Assembly (NCBI RefSeq): GCF_008085905.1
Contig: NZ_VSFF01000014.1
Span: 248,001 to 312,000 of the forward strand
Reading direction: 5' to 3'
Source: Actinomadura syzygii
GTDB taxonomy: Bacteria > Actinomycetota > Actinomycetes > Streptosporangiales > Streptosporangiaceae
DNA length: 64,000 nucleotides
In this document: piece after piece, positions 43,173 to 52,184 of the stretch
Numbering within the stretch: position 1 is the stretch's first letter
Layout of the letters: the number at the start of each line of letters is the position of its first letter
The notes under the pieces: generated by a model
Databases searched by the model: none
Told to the model about the DNA's origin: nothing
The model's input: only the letters and a program-made list of their open reading frames with translations
Program-made: the position numbers and the translations under genes

Positions 43173-44072
43173 ATGCGACGTCGCATCATCGTGCTCGCCG
43201 TCGCGGCGGGCGCCACGGCACTGGGCGTCACCGCCCACCGGGTCGTCACGCACGAGCCGCGGCGGGAGGGCGTCGTCGCGGGCGCGACGGAGTCGGCCCG
43301 AGCGGCGGCCAAGCGCGGGGCGGCCATGGCGAACGCGCGCCCGTTCGACCCGGCGGGGCTGCGGCAGAGCGTCCGCGCGTATGTTCAGGGACGTCCGGGC
43401 AAGGCCGGGGTCATGGCCACCGACCTGCGCACCGGGCTGTCCTTCGGGGAGAACGAGAAGGGCGACTTCGTCACGGCGAGCGTCATGAAGGTCGACATTC
43501 TCGCGAGCCTCGTCCTGCAACGGCAGGGCGGGCAGCGGAACCTGTCGGGCGACCAGCGCGCGCTGGCAGGGCACATGATCCGCGAGAGCGACAATTCGGC
43601 GGCGGACGCGCTGTACTCCGCCGCCGGGGGCAGCGACGGCGTGCGGAGGGCGAACCAGCGGCTCGGGCTGCGCGACACGACGCCGTTCGCCGGGTCGTGG
43701 GGGTCATCGCTGACCAGCCCGTCCGACCAGGTGCTGCTGCTGCGGACCCTGGTGTCGGAGACGAGCCCGATCGGCGCGCCCGGCCGCGGCTACATCCTCG
43801 GCCTGATGGGCTCGGTGCTGCGCGAGCAGGCGTGGGGGGTCAGCGCGGCGGCGCGCCCCGGGGAGCGGGTGGCGCTGAAGAACGGCTGGACGCCCGTCTA
43901 CCACCAGGGGCACGGCTGGGCGGTGAACAGCGTGGGCCGCATCACCGGCCCTGACCACGACTTCCTCGTCGCCGTGTGCAGCGGCGACAGCCCGACGATG
44001 GGGGCGGGCGTCGCGACGGTCGAGCACATGGCGGCCATGGTCGTTGGAACGCTCCGCACCGCACGGCCGTGA
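43173..44072 (+). CDS. exported serine hydrolase of the class A beta-lactamase fold
   Basis: A 299-residue protein with an N-terminal signal or anchor (RRRIIVLAVAAGATALGVTA). Active-site motifs are SVMK (Ser103, Lys106), SDN (139-141) and KNG (236-238). The ExxLN loop with the general-base Glu166 of true class A beta-lactamases is not seen between SDN and KNG, so efficient penicillin hydrolysis is unlikely; a peptidoglycan-related or esterase role is more plausible. ATG 43173 follows GGGGGG at five bases. No regulator gene is adjacent. Confidence 0.85.
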   Translation: MRRRIIVLAVAAGATALGVTAHRVVTHEPRREGVVAGATESARAAAKRGAAMANARPFDPAGLRQSVRAYVQGRPGKAGVMATDLRTGLSFGENEKGDFVTASVMKVDILASLVLQRQGGQRNLSGDQRALAGHMIRESDNSAADALYSAAGGSDGVRRANQRLGLRDTTPFAGSWGSSLTSPSDQVLLLRTLVSETSPIGAPGRGYILGLMGSVLREQAWGVSAAARPGERVALKNGWTPVYHQGHGWAVNSVGRITGPDHDFLVAVCSGDSPTMGAGVATVEHMAAMVVGTLRTARP

Positions 44073-44138
44073 TCGCCCACGGCCGTGGTCGGGGCCGCGG
44101 ACCGGGGCGGCGGGCCGGCCGCCCAGCGGGCCCGGCCG

Positions 44139-44954
44139 TCAGGAGTGCAGCTTGCGGGTGAGCTTCTTGCCCTCGGTGGCGGCCACGGCGACGCAGGTCA
44201 CCTCGCGGTCACCGGCCCGCCACGAGTCGGCGGTCGGGTAGTAGTAGGACGTCGCGAGCCCGTTGCGCGCCGGGTCGCGGTTGATCCGGGGCGCCATCAG
44301 CCGCTTGCACTGGGCCGAGGCGACCGTGGCCATCGTCTTGTCGGTGGGCATGCCGCCGTCGGGAAGCTTGAAGACGGCCATCACCTCGCCGTCGTGCGGC
44401 CCGTCGCACGGCACGACCTTCACGCTCTCCACCTCGACCGGCTCGCCCGTCGCGGTGGTGTTCGACGAGCCCTGGTCGTCGTTGATGCAGTCGCCCGCCT
44501 TCATCTTCTTCGCGTCGACCGTCTTCGGCTTCGTCGCGGACGTGGTGGGCGACTTCCCGCCGGTCGTGGACGAGTCGTCCCCGCGCAGCGCGTAGATCGC
44601 GATGCCGCCGACGAGCCACAGGCACGACAGGACGATGCCCGCGATCGCGAGCCCGCGCCCCTTCGCACCGGTCCGCGAGATGTTCCGCAGCGCGACGAAC
44701 CCGAGGACGAGGCCGACGATGCCGAAGCAGCCGAGGAGTCCGGTCACGAACGCGGCGATCGCGAGCCCGCTGGTCTTCTCACTGGCCGGGGCGCCGTGCG
44801 ACGGCGGCGGCGGTCCGTAGCCGGACCCGCCGCCGGGGCCGCCCGGCATGGGAGGCGGCGGCGGGGGCGGCGGAGCCCCGTAGGGCGACTGCTTGCTCAG
44901 GTCCGGCTGGCCGGGTATCGGCGGCGGATTGTTACCGGGCGGTGGATACGTCAT
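44139..44954 (-). CDS. DUF4190 / septum-formation-domain membrane protein
   Basis: About 271 residues. A Pro/Gly-rich cytoplasmic N-terminus (with a run of prolines) precedes two membrane helices (GLAIAAFVTGLLGCFGIVGLVLGFVAL and GLAIAGIVLSCLWLVGGIAIYAL). An extracytoplasmic domain follows with GDCINDD, VVPCDGPHDGEVMAVF and QCKRLM, the spaced cysteines and CxxPHDGEV pattern of the actinobacterial septum-formation domain. The role is inferred from family naming only. GTG 44972 is an alternative start; neither has a strong ribosome-binding site. Confidence 0.75.
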   Translation of the reverse strand: MTYPPPGNNPPPIPGQPDLSKQSPYGAPPPPPPPPMPGGPGGGSGYGPPPPSHGAPASEKTSGLAIAAFVTGLLGCFGIVGLVLGFVALRNISRTGAKGRGLAIAGIVLSCLWLVGGIAIYALRGDDSSTTGGKSPTTSATKPKTVDAKKMKAGDCINDDQGSSNTTATGEPVEVESVKVVPCDGPHDGEVMAVFKLPDGGMPTDKTMATVASAQCKRLMAPRINRDPARNGLATSYYYPTADSWRAGDREVTCVAVAATEGKKLTRKLHS

Positions 44955-45101
44955 GAAGAGGGACTGTTGCACACCCCGGCGCGCTCAACGATCATCATGG
45001 CCAGAATCGAATATGACGATTTGCTCACACTTGTCCAAATCCAGGTTTACCAGCCGGGATACGGTGGGCATTACTTCGTGTTGGCCTCGGACGAGTCGAT
45101 C

Positions 45102-45746
45102 TCAGACCAGACGGCGGGCCGCGGCCCACCGCGACAGCTCGTGCCGGTTCGAGAGTTGCAGCTTCCGCAGCACGCTGCTGACGTGCGTCTCGACCGTCTT
45201 CACCGAGATGAACAGCTCCTTCGCGATCTCCTTGTAGGCGTAGCCGCGGGCGATCAGGCGCAGCACGTCCCGCTCCCGCTGGGTGATCTGGTCCAGCTCG
45301 GGATCGACGGCCGGGACGTCGGTCGCGGCGAACGCGTCCAGCACGAAGCCCGCGAGCCGCGGCGAGAAGACCGCGTCGCCGTCGGCGACCCGTCCGATCG
45401 CGTCGGTCAGCTCGGGCCCGGAGATCGTCTTCGTGACGTAGCCGCGGGCGCCGCCCCGGACGACGCCGATCACGTCCTCGGCCGCGTCCGACACCGACAG
45501 CGCCAGGAACTTCGACGGGACGGACCCGTGCAGCCGCCGCAGCACCTCGATCCCCCCGCCGCCCGGCAGGTGGACGTCGAGCAGCACCACGTCCGGCCGC
45601 GCCGCCTTGATCACCGACACGGCCTCGTCGACGTCGCCCGCCTCCCCGACGATCTCGACGCCACCGCCCAGCTCGGCCTTGACGCCCGTCCGGAACATCT
45701 GGTGGTCGTCCACCAGCACGACCTTCTTCAACGCCTCACTACTCAT
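45102..45746 (-). CDS. NarL/LuxR-family response regulator (LiaR-like)
   Basis: A 214-residue two-component regulator. The receiver has acidic residues Asp13-Asp14, phospho-acceptor Asp57 (PDVVLLDVHLPGG) and the conserved Lys in YVTKTISGPEL. The C-terminal LuxR helix-turn-helix reads ITQRERDVLRLIARGYAYKEIAKELFISVKTVETHVSSVLRKL. ATG 45746 has GGAGCAC six bases upstream. It is encoded 52 bases downstream of the PspC-containing histidine kinase, its likely partner, and the set resembles LiaFSR envelope-stress systems. Confidence 0.93.
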   Translation of the reverse strand: MSSEALKKVVLVDDHQMFRTGVKAELGGGVEIVGEAGDVDEAVSVIKAARPDVVLLDVHLPGGGGIEVLRRLHGSVPSKFLALSVSDAAEDVIGVVRGGARGYVTKTISGPELTDAIGRVADGDAVFSPRLAGFVLDAFAATDVPAVDPELDQITQRERDVLRLIARGYAYKEIAKELFISVKTVETHVSSVLRKLQLSNRHELSRWAAARRLV

Positions 45747-45798
45747 ACTGTGCTCCTTCGAGGGGGGACGACCCCCCACGCCCCCCGAGTCGCTCCGC

Positions 45799-47040
45799 TC
45801 ACGATTTCTTGATCTCCAAACGCACTTCCGTGCCCTCGCCCGGCGCGGTGCGGACGGTGGCCTTGCCGCCGTTGCGCTCCATACGTCCGATGATGGACCC
45901 CCGGACGCCCATCCGGTCGTCCGGGACCTGGTCCAGGTCGAACCCCTTGCCCCGGTCCCGGACGAAGATCGCGATCTCGTCGCCCTCGACCTCGGCGTAC
46001 ACCGACACCGACGGCGCCTCCGCGTACTTCGCGGCGTTCACCATCGCCTCCCGCGCGGCCTGCAGCGCGGCGCCGAGCCGCTCGTCCAGCGCGGTGTCGC
46101 CGACGCAGACGATCTCGATCGGGACGCCGTGGTCGTCCTCCACCTCCCCCGCGACCTCCCTGATCGCGGCGGCGAACGTCTGGTCGGGGTCGGCGCGCGG
46201 CTGGTAGAGCCAGGTCCGCAGCGTCCGCTCCTGGGACCGGGCGAGCCGCTGCACCTCCCGCGTGTCGTGCGCGTTCCGCTGGATGAGGGTCAGCGTGTGC
46301 AGCACCGAGTCGTGGATGTGCGCGGCCAGCTCGGCGCGCTCCTGGGAGCGGATGCGCTCGTGCCGCTCGGCGTCCAGGTCCTGCCAGAGCCGCACCACCC
46401 ACGGCGTCACGATCACCGCCACCCCGGTGAGGATGATCAGCATCGCGATGACGACCGAGCGGGCCTGCGCGGCCTCCACCTTCTGCGCCACGAAGCCGCC
46501 GATGCCGCCGACGACGAGCAGCAGCCCGAGCAGGCTGCGCAGCCACCGCTGGCGGAGCGGGAGCGTCCAGCGCTGCCGCTGGTCGCGGTCGGCCTGCTGC
46601 CAGAGGATCGCGGCGCCGACGCCGCCGACCGCGAACGGCCACAGCGCGAACTGGAGGAGCCCGCCGCCCGCGCCCCACGGCAGTGCGACCAGGCCGAGCA
46701 TGACGGCGCTGTAGGCGAGGAGCTGGCCCCAGTCGCGTCCGGTGCGCCGTCCGGCCTCCCGCTCCGGCCGCTCCGCCTTCGGGACGAGCAGCCAGAACGC
46801 GGCGTAGGCGGCGAACCCGAGCCCGCTCGCCATGGTGAGCAGCACGAACGCGACGCGGACGATCAGCACGTCCACGCCGAGGTGCCCGGCGAGGCCGCGG
46901 GCCACTCCCGCGACGAGCTTGCCCTCCGCGGCCCGCTCCAGCCGCCGCGGCGGGTCGGACGGCCCGGCCACCGGCGCGGCGGGCGCGGGCGGGGGCGCCG
47001 CCGACGCTCCGCCCGGCCGTCCGGCCGCCTCCTCGCTCAT
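45799..47040 (-). CDS. PspC-domain sensor histidine kinase (LiaS-like)
   Basis: A 413-residue membrane kinase. An N-terminal PspC domain (about 33-90, KLVAGVARGLAGHLGVDVLIVRVAFVLLTM) is followed by about four more helices. A HisKA_3 dimerisation domain has phospho-acceptor His243 (AAHIHDSVLHTL), and the ATPase part has EAMVNAAKYAEAPSV (N box), VRDRGKGFDL (G1) and GVRGSIIGRMERNGG (G2). With little extracytoplasmic sequence, it probably senses events in the membrane, perhaps through another PspC protein. ATG 47040 follows GGAAGGACGG. It is divergent from the PspC/LiaF-like gene at 47190. Confidence 0.93.
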   Translation of the reverse strand: MSEEAAGRPGGASAAPPPAPAAPVAGPSDPPRRLERAAEGKLVAGVARGLAGHLGVDVLIVRVAFVLLTMASGLGFAAYAAFWLLVPKAERPEREAGRRTGRDWGQLLAYSAVMLGLVALPWGAGGGLLQFALWPFAVGGVGAAILWQQADRDQRQRWTLPLRQRWLRSLLGLLLVVGGIGGFVAQKVEAAQARSVVIAMLIILTGVAVIVTPWVVRLWQDLDAERHERIRSQERAELAAHIHDSVLHTLTLIQRNAHDTREVQRLARSQERTLRTWLYQPRADPDQTFAAAIREVAGEVEDDHGVPIEIVCVGDTALDERLGAALQAAREAMVNAAKYAEAPSVSVYAEVEGDEIAIFVRDRGKGFDLDQVPDDRMGVRGSIIGRMERNGGKATVRTAPGEGTEVRLEIKKS

Positions 47041-47189
47041 CGCCGTCCTTCCCGAGGTTCTCCCACGTCACCGATCGTCACACGGCCGCCGTTGATCCGC
47101 ATCAGGGGCGGACCCCCGGCTTGACTCAGGGTCGGATCAGGGACCTCCCGGATACCCCGCCCCCGGCCCGGCACGCCACCATTGACGGC

Positions 47190-48515
47190 ATGGACACCGG
47201 ACAGGCCGGAACAGAAACGGGCGCCACCGCCGCGGGCGGCGGACACGCCACCACCTACGACCGACTGGCACGCGACGCCGACCGCCGCGTGCTGGCGGGG
47301 GTGTGCACCGGACTCGGCCGGTACTCCGGCATCGACCCCGTCGTCTTCCGCGTGGGGTTCGCGGTCCTCGTCCTCGCGCACGGGCAGGGCGTCCTTCTCT
47401 ACGTCGCGGCGGTGCTGCTGATGCCGGGGAAGCCGGGCGAGTCGTCGCTCGCGGAGCAGTTCTTCAAGCGCTGGTTCGACGCGCAGGCCGTCCTCTCGAT
47501 CCTCGGCGCGCTGCTGTGCGCGGGCGTCGTGTTCAGCGTGTTCGGCGGGCTGTCCACGGACGCGATCGCCGTCCTGGTGGTGTGCGGGCTGGTGCTGCTG
47601 GTGGCGCGCTCGCGCGGCGTCGACCTGGTGGCGACCGCGCGGTCGGTGCCGGAGCGGCTCACCGGGCATCCGCCGGAGCCGGCCACCTGGGGGACGCGCT
47701 CGGAGTCCGTCACGGTCGGCGGCGTCTCCCTCTACAAGGACGGGTTCGAGGACGAGCCGCCCGCGGACACGCCGCCCGGCGTCCTCCCCGAGGGGATGAT
47801 CGACCTGGCCGCGTACGGGACGGCGCAGGCCGAGGCCCAGGCGCGCGCCGACGCGGAGCCTTCCGCGGGGTGCGTCCCTGAGAAGCGGCGGCGGGGCGAG
47901 CGGGGCACCCCGCCGGCCACCGCGATCGCGCTGCTCGCCGCGATGGCCGCCGGGGCCGCGATGATCCCGGTCGCCGACCGGTACCCGGCCCCGGACTCCT
48001 GGCTGATCGTCATGGCGCCCGCGCTCGCCGTCGTCGGGTTCGGGCTCGTCGTCGGCGGCTGGGTCCGGACCCGCGGCCTCGCCACCGCCGGGACGGTCCT
48101 CACCCTCGCGCTGCTGTCCACCTCGGTCGCGGGCGAGGCGCCGAAGAACGCCGAGTACGGCGAGGTCGAGTGGCGGCCGACCGACGTCGCGCAGACGAAC
48201 CAGGTGTACCGGGTCGGCGTAGGGCAGGGCGAGCTGAACCTCACCGAGCTGCCGATGGCCGCCGGGGAGCGGGTCTCGATCGACGCCCGGGTGGCGCTCG
48301 GCGGGCTGCGGGTGACGGTGCCGCCGACCGCGCGCGTTCTGCTGGACGCCCGGATCTCGCTCGGCGACCTGCGGATCGGGCAGCGGACGACGAGCGGGCC
48401 GTACGCCAAGGCCGTCCAGACGCTGGAGCCGGAGGTCAGGGGGACCGGCGAGCCGCCGGTGATCGTCCTGCGGATCCGCGGGAAGGTCGGGGACGTGGAC
48501 GTGCGCCGTGGCTGA
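47190..48515 (+). CDS. PspC-domain protein with LiaF-like C-terminal domain
   Basis: A 441-residue membrane protein. The PspC domain (about 25-75, RRVLAGVCTGLGRYSGIDPVVFRVGFAVLVL) is followed by further helices (to about 290). The extracytoplasmic C-terminus has repeated beta units (GQGELNLTELP, VALGGLRVTVPPTARVLLDARISLGDLRIG) like the C-terminal domain of LiaF and other cell-wall-antibiotic response proteins. Its position opposite the PspC kinase suggests it modulates that kinase. ATG 47190 lacks a clear ribosome-binding site; the open frame begins at 47121. Confidence 0.82.
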   Translation: MDTGQAGTETGATAAGGGHATTYDRLARDADRRVLAGVCTGLGRYSGIDPVVFRVGFAVLVLAHGQGVLLYVAAVLLMPGKPGESSLAEQFFKRWFDAQAVLSILGALLCAGVVFSVFGGLSTDAIAVLVVCGLVLLVARSRGVDLVATARSVPERLTGHPPEPATWGTRSESVTVGGVSLYKDGFEDEPPADTPPGVLPEGMIDLAAYGTAQAEAQARADAEPSAGCVPEKRRRGERGTPPATAIALLAAMAAGAAMIPVADRYPAPDSWLIVMAPALAVVGFGLVVGGWVRTRGLATAGTVLTLALLSTSVAGEAPKNAEYGEVEWRPTDVAQTNQVYRVGVGQGELNLTELPMAAGERVSIDARVALGGLRVTVPPTARVLLDARISLGDLRIGQRTTSGPYAKAVQTLEPEVRGTGEPPVIVLRIRGKVGDVDVRRG

Positions 48516-48780
48516 CCCCCGCGAGCCTGATCCCCGTGAGCCTGATCCCCGCGAGCCCGAACGCCGTGAGCCCGCGCGCGGCGGGCGCCGCCGGTTCGAC
48601 CCGGCCGGGCCCGTCACCGGGCTGTTCTTCCTCGCCCTCGCGGGCGTGTTCCTCGCCGACGGCCTCTCCGACCGGAGCCCGCTCGACGCGACGGTCCTGG
48701 TCCCGGTGGTGCTGATCGGGCTCGGCCTGGTCGGGACGGTCCGCGTGCTGACCCGCGGGCGCCGCCGCGACCTCCGCTGA
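48508..48780 (+). CDS. small membrane protein, downstream partner of PspC/LiaF-like gene
   Basis: A 90-residue protein that starts with a GTG overlapping the previous stop by eight bases, so it is coupled. The first 30 residues are charged, with a DPREP unit repeated (encoded by near-identical 15-base DNA units at about 48517-48562). Two hydrophobic segments (GPVTGLFFLALAGVFLADGL and ATVLVPVVLIGLGLVGTVRVL) end in RRRRDLR. It may be an accessory of the LiaFSR-like module. No family recognised. Confidence 0.75.
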   Translation: MADPREPDPREPDPREPERREPARGGRRRFDPAGPVTGLFFLALAGVFLADGLSDRSPLDATVLVPVVLIGLGLVGTVRVLTRGRRRDLR

Positions 48781-48865
48781 CGTCTCCCGCGGGCCGCCCG
48801 ATCGCGCCGCGTCGACGCCGAGTAGCCTGGCCCCGACGGCAAGTGACCGGCCGGAACGAGGTGTG

Positions 48866-49615
48866 ATGTCAGGTCAGCCCGGCGCGGCGGAGGCGGAGGG
48901 CGCCGAGGTGCTGCCCGGCTCCCGGTCCGCGCTCGACCCGGGACGCGCGATCAAGCCGGGGCGGCACGGGCTGCCCCCCGAGACCGTCGCCGGGATCCAG
49001 CGCGAGCGGCTCATCGACGCCTTCGTCGAGGTCGTGTCCGAGCGCGGGTTCGGGCACACGACGATCAGCCGGGTCACCGAGGCGGCGGGCGTCACCAAGA
49101 AGACGTTCTACGCCCACTTCGCCGACCTGGACGAATGCTTCCTCGCCGCCTACGAGCGCGGCATGGGCATCCTGCTGCGCCGCATGACGGAGGCGTACGA
49201 GGCGGCGCCGACCTGGCCGGACGGCGTGCACGCGGCCCTGCGCACCATGCTCGCCCTCCTCGCCCGGGAGCCGAGGTTCGCGCGGGCGTCGCTGGTCGAG
49301 GTGAACGCGGCGGGCCCGCAGGTCAGGCAGGCGCGCATCGACAACCTCGCCCGCTTCCGCACGTTCTTCTCCCCGCCCTGCCCGGCGCCCCGCCCGGTTC
49401 CCGGCGAGTGCGGCGGGTCGTCCGCCCCGAAGGAGCAGGTCCCGGTGGCGGTGGTGGACGCGATCGTCGGCGGCGTCTACAGCGCGATCCACGTCCAGAT
49501 GGAGACGGGCGAGGCGGCGGAGCTGCCGTCGCTGCTGCCGTCCCTCACCTACTTCGCGCTGCTGCCCGTCATCGGGCGGGAGGCGGCGTCCCCCTACCTG
49601 GCGGACGACCGCTGA
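48866..49615 (+). CDS. TetR/AcrR-family transcriptional regulator
   Basis: A 249-residue regulator. The N-terminal helix-turn-helix is RLIDAFVEVVSERGFGHTTISRVTEAAGVTKKTFYAHFADLDECFLAAYE, followed by an all-helical ligand-binding domain. The first 40 residues are an extra flexible arm. ATG 48866 has GAGG just upstream (GTG 48863 is adjacent). A TAGCCT in the upstream gap could be its -10 box. It stands alone; its target is unknown. It is convergent with the cysteine-dioxygenase-like gene, with a 22-base overlap. Confidence 0.92.
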   Translation: MSGQPGAAEAEGAEVLPGSRSALDPGRAIKPGRHGLPPETVAGIQRERLIDAFVEVVSERGFGHTTISRVTEAAGVTKKTFYAHFADLDECFLAAYERGMGILLRRMTEAYEAAPTWPDGVHAALRTMLALLAREPRFARASLVEVNAAGPQVRQARIDNLARFRTFFSPPCPAPRPVPGECGGSSAPKEQVPVAVVDAIVGGVYSAIHVQMETGEAAELPSLLPSLTYFALLPVIGREAASPYLADDR

Positions 49616-50028
49616 TCCGGCACGGCCGGGGGCGTCCCGCCCGCGTGCAGGCTGACCGCGAACGCCGGGCCGGGGTTCGTCAGCGTGTGCGGGCCCCCGT
49701 GCACCCGGACCCGGTTGGCCCGTAACGGCCGCTCGGTGACGCCGCACTCCGCGATCGTCACCTCCGCCAGCTCGCCCGCGATCAGCGTGCCGACCTGGGC
49801 GTGGACGGTCGCGCCCGAACCGGGCGGCCAGGTCGTGAGCCAGGTCGAGTCGTCCAGCGGGACGTGCACCGGGCCCGCGGCGTCGAAGCGGACGAGCCGC
49901 CACCACGGCCCGGGGCGTCCGGCGAGGTCGCTGACGCGGACGGCGAGCTGCCCGACGGTGGGCGGGCGGACGGCGATGACGCGGCCGTGCGGATCGTCCT
50001 GGCCGCGCATGGTGAGATCGGGAACCAT
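49594..50028 (-). CDS. cysteine-dioxygenase-like cupin with altered metal site
   Basis: A 144-residue protein. The segments WWRLVRFDAAGPVHVPL, STWLTTWPPGSGATVHAQVG, ERPLRANRVRVHGGPHTLTNPGPAFAVSLHAGG follow the order of bacterial cysteine dioxygenases. Their usual metal motif is HxH (as in LHDHGGS), but here it reads VHAQVG, so at least one iron ligand is replaced. The protein may therefore be inactive, use another substrate or bind a different metal. ATG 50028 follows AAGGA at six bases. The longer open frame to 50163 is not family-like. Divergent from phoD. Assignment is moderate. Confidence 0.5.
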   Translation of the reverse strand: MVPDLTMRGQDDPHGRVIAVRPPTVGQLAVRVSDLAGRPGPWWRLVRFDAAGPVHVPLDDSTWLTTWPPGSGATVHAQVGTLIAGELAEVTIAECGVTERPLRANRVRVHGGPHTLTNPGPAFAVSLHAGGTPPAVPDQRSSAR

Positions 50029-50299
50029 CGGAGGTCCTTCGTGTACGGATGTCGGCTGGAAGGCGAGAGCGGGTTCAGCGACAACACGAAGGACACAGCG
50101 CGCTGGCCACGCGGCCCAGGGCCACGGGGCTCTCGAGGAGATTGCGCGCGAACATGCGTACAAGGAGACACGCGGTCACCGAACCTTGTCAAGCCGATCA
50201 CCGCGCGTCCATCCGGAAGCCGCCCCGCGCGCGGACCATGCGTCCGGTAGCGGATCAAGGAACACCCTGATCAAGGGGCTGACGAAGGGGCGGGGACCG

Positions 50300-51883
50300 A
50301 TGGACCGTCGAACTGACCGGGAATTCGATCGGCGTGGCGTGCTGCGCGGCGGGCTCGTCACGACCGGCGGGGCGGCGCTCGCCCTGCTGACCGGCGGACC
50401 GGCGGCGGCGCTGGCGGGCGGCCGCACGGCCCCCGCGCTGCTGCGCGGCGGGCGCCCGCGCCTCACGCACGGCGTGCAGAGCGGCGAGGTCACGGCGCGC
50501 GAGGCGGTCGTGTGGGCGCGGTCGGACCGTCCGGCGCGGATGCTGGTGGAGGTGGGCCGCCGTCCCGACCTCCGCGACGCGCGGACGCTGCCGGGGCCCG
50601 TCCTCACCCCGGACACGGACCTCACCGGCAAGGCGTTCCTGCGCGGCCTGCCGTCCGGAGAGGAACTGCACTACCGGGTGCGGCTGGCGGACCTCGACCG
50701 CGGCCTCGCGTCCGAGCCGGTGGCCGGACGCCTGCGCACCGCGTCGAATCAAGCCCGCGACGTCCGCTTCGTATGGTCGGGCGACCTGGCCGGGCAGGGC
50801 TGGGGCATCAATCCCGAGTTCGGCGGCTACCGCATCTTCAAGGCGATGTCCGGTGTCGACCCCGACTTCTTCCTGTGCAGCGGAGACCTCGTCTACTCGG
50901 ACGGCCCGCTGACAGAAACGGTGAAGCTCCCGGACGGGCGTACCTGGCGCAACATCGTCACCGCCGAGAAATCGGCCGTCGCGCAGACTCTCGCCGAATA
51001 CCGCGGCCAGTTCCGCTACAACCTGGAGGACGCCAACCTCAGGGCGTTCAACGCGCACGTCCCGATGCTCTACCAGTGGGACGACCACGAGACCCTCAAC
51101 AACTGGTACCCCGGCGAGATCCTCGACCTCCCGCAGTACACCGAAAAGCGCGTGGACGTCCTCGCCGCCCGCGCCCGCCGCGCGATGTTCGAGTACACGC
51201 CGACCGCCGTACGCGCGGCACGCGGCGGACGCCTCTACCGCAAGGTCTCCTACGGCCCGCTGCTGGACGTCTTCATGCTCGACATGCGCACCTACAAGTC
51301 GCCCAACGACGCGGACACGTCCCCCACCCAGCGGGACGGTCTGCTCGGCCGGGAGCAGTCCGCCTGGCTCAAGCGCGAGCTGCGGAACTCCCGCGCCACC
51401 TGGAAGGTGATCGCGGCCGATCTGCCCATCGGCCTGGTCGTCCCGGACGGCACCGCGCAGGAGGCGGCGGCGCAGGGCGACGACGGCGTCCCGCTCGGCC
51501 GCGAGCGCGAGATCGCGGACCTGCTGTCGTACGCGCGGCAGCACCGCGTCCGCAACATGGTGTGGCTGACTGCGGACGTCCACTACACGGCCGCGCATTA
51601 CTACGACCCGGCCAAGGCTTCTTTCAAGGATTTCGATCCGTTCTGGGAATTCGTGTCGGGCCCCCTGAACGCGGGCGCGTTCGGTCCCAACAAGCTCGAT
51701 GGGACGTTCGGTCCGGTGGCGAAGTTCGTCCAGGCGCCGCCGCACGCGAACACGTCCCCCGCCGAAGGCTTCCAGTTCTTCGGCGAGGTCGAGATCGACG
51801 GGGACGCGGCGACGCTGACCGTCCGGCTGCGTGACCTGGACGGTCACGCCCTGCACACCGAGACGCTCACCCCCCGCCGCTGA
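50300..51883 (+). CDS. phoD: PhoD-family alkaline phosphatase/phosphodiesterase, Tat-exported
   Basis: A 527-residue secreted metallophosphoesterase. The N-terminus has a Tat-type signal (FDRRGVLRGGLVTTGGAALALLTGG). A PhoD N-terminal Ig-like domain follows (LTHGVQSGEVTAREAVVWARSD). The catalytic domain has FVWSGDLAGQGWGINPEFGG, DFFLCSGDLVYSDGP, YQWDDHETLNNW and WLTADVHYTAAHYY, the metal-ligand motifs for Fe/Ca-dependent PhoD. ATG 50300 follows GGGGACCG. It would release phosphate from phosphodiesters or teichoic acid outside the cell. No convincing PHO box was found upstream. Confidence 0.93.
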   Translation: MDRRTDREFDRRGVLRGGLVTTGGAALALLTGGPAAALAGGRTAPALLRGGRPRLTHGVQSGEVTAREAVVWARSDRPARMLVEVGRRPDLRDARTLPGPVLTPDTDLTGKAFLRGLPSGEELHYRVRLADLDRGLASEPVAGRLRTASNQARDVRFVWSGDLAGQGWGINPEFGGYRIFKAMSGVDPDFFLCSGDLVYSDGPLTETVKLPDGRTWRNIVTAEKSAVAQTLAEYRGQFRYNLEDANLRAFNAHVPMLYQWDDHETLNNWYPGEILDLPQYTEKRVDVLAARARRAMFEYTPTAVRAARGGRLYRKVSYGPLLDVFMLDMRTYKSPNDADTSPTQRDGLLGREQSAWLKRELRNSRATWKVIAADLPIGLVVPDGTAQEAAAQGDDGVPLGREREIADLLSYARQHRVRNMVWLTADVHYTAAHYYDPAKASFKDFDPFWEFVSGPLNAGAFGPNKLDGTFGPVAKFVQAPPHANTSPAEGFQFFGEVEIDGDAATLTVRLRDLDGHALHTETLTPRR

Positions 51884-51887
51884 CCCC

Positions 51888-51992
51888 TCAGCGGTTGAGG
51901 ATCAGGAACGCGATCCAGGTGAGAACGAGGGTCACCGCGAGTGATCCCAGACATCCCAGCCGGGACGAGAAGAACACCATGCGGTGGCCCAT
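51888..51992 (-). CDS. very small membrane protein (34 aa)
   Basis: A 34-codon frame, MGHRMVFFSSRLGCLGSL... with one hydrophobic helix of about 18 residues ending at ILNR. Short single-helix proteins with a VFFSSRLGCLGS-like start recur in actinomycete genomes, though I cannot name a family. GGGGGGT directly precedes ATG 51992; ATG 51980 (30 codons) is an alternative. Convergent with phoD (4-base gap). Confidence 0.5.
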   Translation of the reverse strand: MGHRMVFFSSRLGCLGSLAVTLVLTWIAFLILNR

Positions 51993-52184
51993 ACCCCCCG
52001 AAAATCCCGGTGTCGGCCGATCATGAACGGGCCATGACCCCCGCCTTACCCAGCGGGAACGGTGGACCAGCAAACGAGTACGTTTTCCGGCGAAACCCGG
52101 AATACCTTGACGTGCGGCCATTACCGTCTGTTGAGAGTCGCCCACGGAACGGGGCGGACAAGGCGGAACGCTCCAGGAGGAGCA

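Noticed and set aside
43173..44072. Annotating this gene as a beta-lactamase resistance gene
   Set aside because: SxxK, SDN and KxG are present, but no ExxLN general-base loop is seen.
50029..50299. A PHO box upstream of phoD (GGTCACCGAAC near 50174)
   Set aside because: The second 11-base repeat unit does not match the expected GTTCA-type pattern, so it is not a convincing direct repeat.
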